Source: a virus
Strand: one strand, 5' to 3'
DNA: 22,016 nucleotides
IMG/VR virus record: IMGVR_UViG_3300032893_000293
Span: 1-22,016 of that record
The notes beneath the pieces are model-generated. The model did no database searches and had not been told where the DNA came from. It saw only the letters and a list, made by a program, of their open reading frames with translations. The position numbers and the translations under genes were made by a program. Below are positions 19,516 through 22,016 of the stretch, one piece after another; the stretch's first letter is position 1, and each line of letters starts with the position of its first letter.

Positions 19516-20166
19516 ATGGCAGTAACCAAGACCGAATGGGCTCGTACGCCGCAGGCGTATATCTTCGACGCCGTCTCTGCTGAGTCGTTGTCTGTAGCCT
19601 CAATCGGCGCGGGCGTTGCGAACACCACTGTTCAAAACGCAGTCGTTCTGCCGTTCCTCTACAAGATTGCTAAGGTGACGGTCTACCTGACCGCCATCAA
19701 CGCAACCACTGGCCACTCGTTCAACCTGGTGGTCGGCACCGGGTCCTACACCAGCGCTGCGGCGTCGGGCGGGAACCCGGACAACTCCTTCGCACAAGCT
19801 GCGCAAGGCGCTGCAGCTGGTACTCCGTACGGGGTGGGGTATCCGACCAACGTTGCTACCGCCGGCACCACGGTGTTCGGCGCGGACGTGACGTTCAACA
19901 CGACCAACATCCCCAACCTGACGACCAGCACCGGTGGGTACGTGGAGCTCATCCCGGGCTACACGACTGGCATCGGCGGCTCGTACGACGCGGTGTATCC
20001 ACGAAGCACTCCGCTCACGTTGCGTGTAACTACCCCGGCATCGACTGGGTCCATCACTAACCTCAAGGTTACACTGGCCGTCATTCCCGTCACCCCGCGT
20101 CAGCTTTGGTACATCCCGGGCCAAACGCCCGCAGATACGCTCTGTATCCCTGGGGACAACTGGTAA
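19516..20166 (+). CDS. Beta-rich virion protein after the capsid gene (216 aa)
   Basis: The product begins MAVTKTEWARTPQAYIFDAV. It has alternating strands with Thr/Ser/Gly-rich loops (KVTVYLTAINATTGHSFNLV, LTLRVTTPASTGSITNLKVT) and a Pro-rich end. A jelly-roll or immunoglobulin-like fold is likely. There are no catalytic motifs. Its place after the capsid gene suits a head-decoration or head-tail protein. GGGAG lies 9 nt before the ATG. It resembles the 21374-21883 protein in style, but not clearly in sequence. Confidence 0.5.
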   Translation: MAVTKTEWARTPQAYIFDAVSAESLSVASIGAGVANTTVQNAVVLPFLYKIAKVTVYLTAINATTGHSFNLVVGTGSYTSAAASGGNPDNSFAQAAQGAAAGTPYGVGYPTNVATAGTTVFGADVTFNTTNIPNLTTSTGGYVELIPGYTTGIGGSYDAVYPRSTPLTLRVTTPASTGSITNLKVTLAVIPVTPRQLWYIPGQTPADTLCIPGDNW

Positions 20167-20176
20167 GAAGGTAAGC

Positions 20177-21094
20177 ATGCATTGGATGAAACGTAGCGCC
20201 CTGGTTCTTACGAGCGCCCTGGCGCTCTGGTTCAGTGCGCCTCAGCCGGCTAAGGCCGATGGTGTCTGTTGGGCGAACGGCGTTACGCCTATCGCTGGAT
20301 TGACCCTCACTTACCCTTCGTGTAACGCGTCTGGGTACCTTAACGTCAACATCGCCTCCGGTGGTGGGTCCATCGTCTTCTCGCTGCCATACAACGGCAC
20401 CAACGGACAGACGATTACTACAGCCTCGTTCCTGGGTGTCGGCGGTCTGGACGCCAATGGGAAGTTCTCGCCGTTGCAAGAGGACTCGTCCCAGAACCTC
20501 TTGGACAAGGAGGTTAACTCCGGCACCATCGCCACGCAGACAACCAACGCTGCCTCCAGCCTTTCAAGCCTGGTGACTAACCTGGGCACGCAAGCCTATT
20601 CGTCGGGCGACCTTCGCGTCAAGATTAACTCGGGGTCCATCGCCAACACAGCGTTCGGCATCACAGGCGTCACGACCGGCGGCCAACAGACCAAGGCTAA
20701 CTCGCTCTCGGTGACCATCGCCTCGGACCAGGGCGCACTTTCCACTACGGACACCAACGGCTCCAGCATCGCCACCAACACCAGCAATACCAACACGAGC
20801 GTTCAGGCCTTGCAGGCAACCCACTACGCAGTCGTTTCCGGTAACGGCAACACGGTCGTGAAAGGGTCCGCTGGGCGGTTTTTCGGCGTGCTTATCACAG
20901 TCACCTACGCCACTACCGCGCTGACGTGTTTTGACAATGCGTCCACCAACTCAGGAAATCAAATATTTTCGGGCGCGGTTACGTCAGGTCCGTCCACAAG
21001 CATCGACGCGGTCCCGGCTGGCGGCATCCCGGTTACAAACGGCATCACTTGCAACCAAGGCTCAACGGGCTCCGCGATTGTGGCTTACTCATAA
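20177..21094 (+). CDS. Secreted-type Ser/Thr-rich virion-region protein with Sec signal peptide (305 aa)
   Basis: The N-terminus is a clear Sec signal peptide: basic n-region (K5, R6), hydrophobic SALVLTSALALWFSA, and an AKA-D cleavage site after A27. The mature part is Ser/Thr/Asn/Gly-rich and beta-like, including LSVTIASDQGALSTTD, a phrase often seen in phage structural proteins. Four cysteines (C31, C49, about C251, about C292) would suit disulfides outside the cytosol. The start is ATG 20177, with GAAGG 4 nt upstream. A signal peptide is unusual for a virion protein, so it may act in the envelope or on the host surface. Confidence 0.6.
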   Translation: MHWMKRSALVLTSALALWFSAPQPAKADGVCWANGVTPIAGLTLTYPSCNASGYLNVNIASGGGSIVFSLPYNGTNGQTITTASFLGVGGLDANGKFSPLQEDSSQNLLDKEVNSGTIATQTTNAASSLSSLVTNLGTQAYSSGDLRVKINSGSIANTAFGITGVTTGGQQTKANSLSVTIASDQGALSTTDTNGSSIATNTSNTNTSVQALQATHYAVVSGNGNTVVKGSAGRFFGVLITVTYATTALTCFDNASTNSGNQIFSGAVTSGPSTSIDAVPAGGIPVTNGITCNQGSTGSAIVAYS

Positions 21095-21381
21095 TGCTGC
21101 GTAACAAGTTTCTGTCTATGCTCGCGGCCGTGCCGCTCCTCGGCTCGACCTTCAAAAAGAAGCAGTCGGAAATTACGTACAGGCTCTACGTCAATGGCGA
21201 GCCGAACACGCAAGGCTTTCGCACCTTGTCGCAGCTGTGCGACGAGATTAAGGGACTAGAGTGGGAAGGCGAGACGTACGGCGAGTGGCCTATCAGCATA
21301 TTTATCGCGCGGCAGGACTACACGCTTCAGGAGACAGCCGTCACGCTGCACGATATTCTGGAGAATCAACCTCATGGCTAG
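21094..21381 (+). CDS. Small protein with hydrophobic N-terminus (95 aa)
   Basis: The product starts MLRNKFLSMLAAVPLLGSTF. A short hydrophobic helix bounded by basic residues (R3, K5 and KKK) could be a membrane anchor. A compact domain with an acidic bias follows (YRLYVNGEPNTQGFRTLSQL, WPISIFIARQDYTLQETAVT). I recognise no family. It overlaps the previous stop as TAATG and the next gene by 8 nt. It may pair with the secreted-type protein upstream. Confidence 0.5.
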   Translation: MLRNKFLSMLAAVPLLGSTFKKKQSEITYRLYVNGEPNTQGFRTLSQLCDEIKGLEWEGETYGEWPISIFIARQDYTLQETAVTLHDILENQPHG

Positions 21382-21883
21382 CGGCGCAGGACTCAATCGC
21401 GTAGGCCAGCGTGGCGGGGAGATTCTTCTCTACCACGTCAACGCCAACGTCTCGGCCATCACGGTGACGGTTCCGACGGCCCCGTCTTATGGCACGCTGG
21501 GCGCCAACGACTCGGGCATCATCATGCCTGAAGGCATCGGCTTTACGAAGTGGACCTTCCAGATTCTGCAGGTTGGTTCGACTGCAGCGTCGGGGTACTC
21601 GTTCACATTGTACGGCACCGTCTCCCAGGGGGCATACACTGCCTTCCAGAATGGTCGCACCGGGGTGTTTACGGCTACGACCTCGCCGGATGTTCAGCCG
21701 GTCAACTGGTTCCAACTCCCCGCGCCCTCTGAGCAGGGTGGCACCGCCGTGGTTGTCAACCCCTTGACGGCCGTCGGTCAGGTGCTCACGGTCAGCATGC
21801 CGCTGGTCGCAGTACGGGCCGTCTTGACGGCGTCGGCAACGCCTCTAGGAACAGTAGACCTAGTCGGCTTCGCGGTACCGTAA
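21374..21883 (+). CDS. Beta-rich virion protein (169 aa)
   Basis: The product starts MASGAGLNRVGQRGGEILLY and runs as beta strands with small residues (NVSAITVTVPTAPSYGTLGA, SGYSFTLYGTVSQGAYTAFQ, GQVLTVSMPLVAVRAVLTAS). It is probably a small virion or neck protein, by style and neighbourhood only. GGAG lies about 10 nt before the ATG. Its stop overlaps the next ATG (TAATG). Confidence 0.5.
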   Translation: MASGAGLNRVGQRGGEILLYHVNANVSAITVTVPTAPSYGTLGANDSGIIMPEGIGFTKWTFQILQVGSTAASGYSFTLYGTVSQGAYTAFQNGRTGVFTATTSPDVQPVNWFQLPAPSEQGGTAVVVNPLTAVGQVLTVSMPLVAVRAVLTASATPLGTVDLVGFAVP

Positions 21884-22016
21884 TGGCTGTCGACTACAGC
21901 CAGGGTACCAATGGGGGCAACGGCCCCATCTCTTATCGGGAGGCAGTAACCACGTTCCCGACTAAGGAAGAGTTCAATGCGCGGTTCGACGACCTGAAGC
22001 AGACCCTCGGCGACAA
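21883..22016 (+). CDS. N-terminal fragment of a gene running off the right edge
   Basis: The ATG overlaps the preceding stop (TAATG) and the frame is open to the window end. It reads MAVDYSQGTNGGNGPISYRE and continues with VTTFPTKEEFNARFDDLKQTLGD, a helix that would suit the start of a tail or neck protein. No function can be assigned from 44 residues. Confidence 0.55.
   Translation, partial: MAVDYSQGTNGGNGPISYREAVTTFPTKEEFNARFDDLKQTLGD

Noticed and set aside
19600-20178. 192-codon minus-strand frame opposite the virion protein gene.
   Set aside because: Arg/Gly/Val-rich antisense composition with no independent support.

Overview
The window is a segment of a tailed double-stranded DNA phage (Caudoviricetes) or an integrated relative. 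This rests on an ordered morphogenesis block: terminase large subunit, portal, scaffold-like protein, HK97-type major capsid protein and further virion proteins. A lysozyme-plus-holin lysis pair lies upstream. No integrase, tRNA, CRISPR array or IS element is visible. The DNA is GC-rich (about 60% by eye). Starts are mostly preceded by GGAG/AAGG Shine-Dalgarno (SD) sequences, GTG starts are frequent, and genes often overlap as ATGA, TAATG or TAGTG. The host cannot be fixed from the sequence. The GC content, hairpins without U-tracts, and several start codons 6-7 nt after a TANNNT hexamer would fit a Deinococcota or Actinomycetota host, but this is inference.

Layout. Positions 1-3918 hold a leftward (minus-strand) arm of small, mostly unrecognised genes in SD-led clusters: 3918-3568; 3453-2831; 2482-1638; 1555-122; and a gene running off the left edge from 42. 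The one recognisable product is a zinc metallopeptidase resembling the anthrax lethal factor catalytic fold (1638-2315), co-translated with a 56-aa protein. A structured noncoding stretch (2483-2830) and GC-rich hairpins separate the clusters. Positions 3919-4126 are a divergent promoter region.

The rightward arm (4127 to the end) opens with a 9-codon leader and small genes. Next come a MazG-like/Nmad1-type protein and a DUF4406 protein (nucleotide metabolism), three tandem ribbon-helix-helix-like proteins, a DnaQ-like exonuclease with a zinc ribbon, and a HAD-type phosphatase. These are followed by two GroES-like co-chaperonins flanking a small gene, the endolysin and holin, and a 642-aa Ala/Pro/Lys-rich protein. 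The packaging and head genes start around 11246 and lead into beta-rich virion proteins, one of which carries a clear Sec signal peptide.

How it fits together. The minus arm and the first plus-strand genes look like early or accessory functions fired from the divergent promoters. The plus-strand genes are almost gapless up to about 17401, where a strong hairpin and a putative new start signal precede the capsid genes. This suggests that capsid-level expression is set separately. The GroES-like proteins may adapt the host GroEL for folding virion proteins. No single complete undescribed system is evident. The best candidates for novelty are the paired GroES-like genes, the metallopeptidase pair, the structured leader RNA, the leaderless-type start motif and the secreted-type structural protein.
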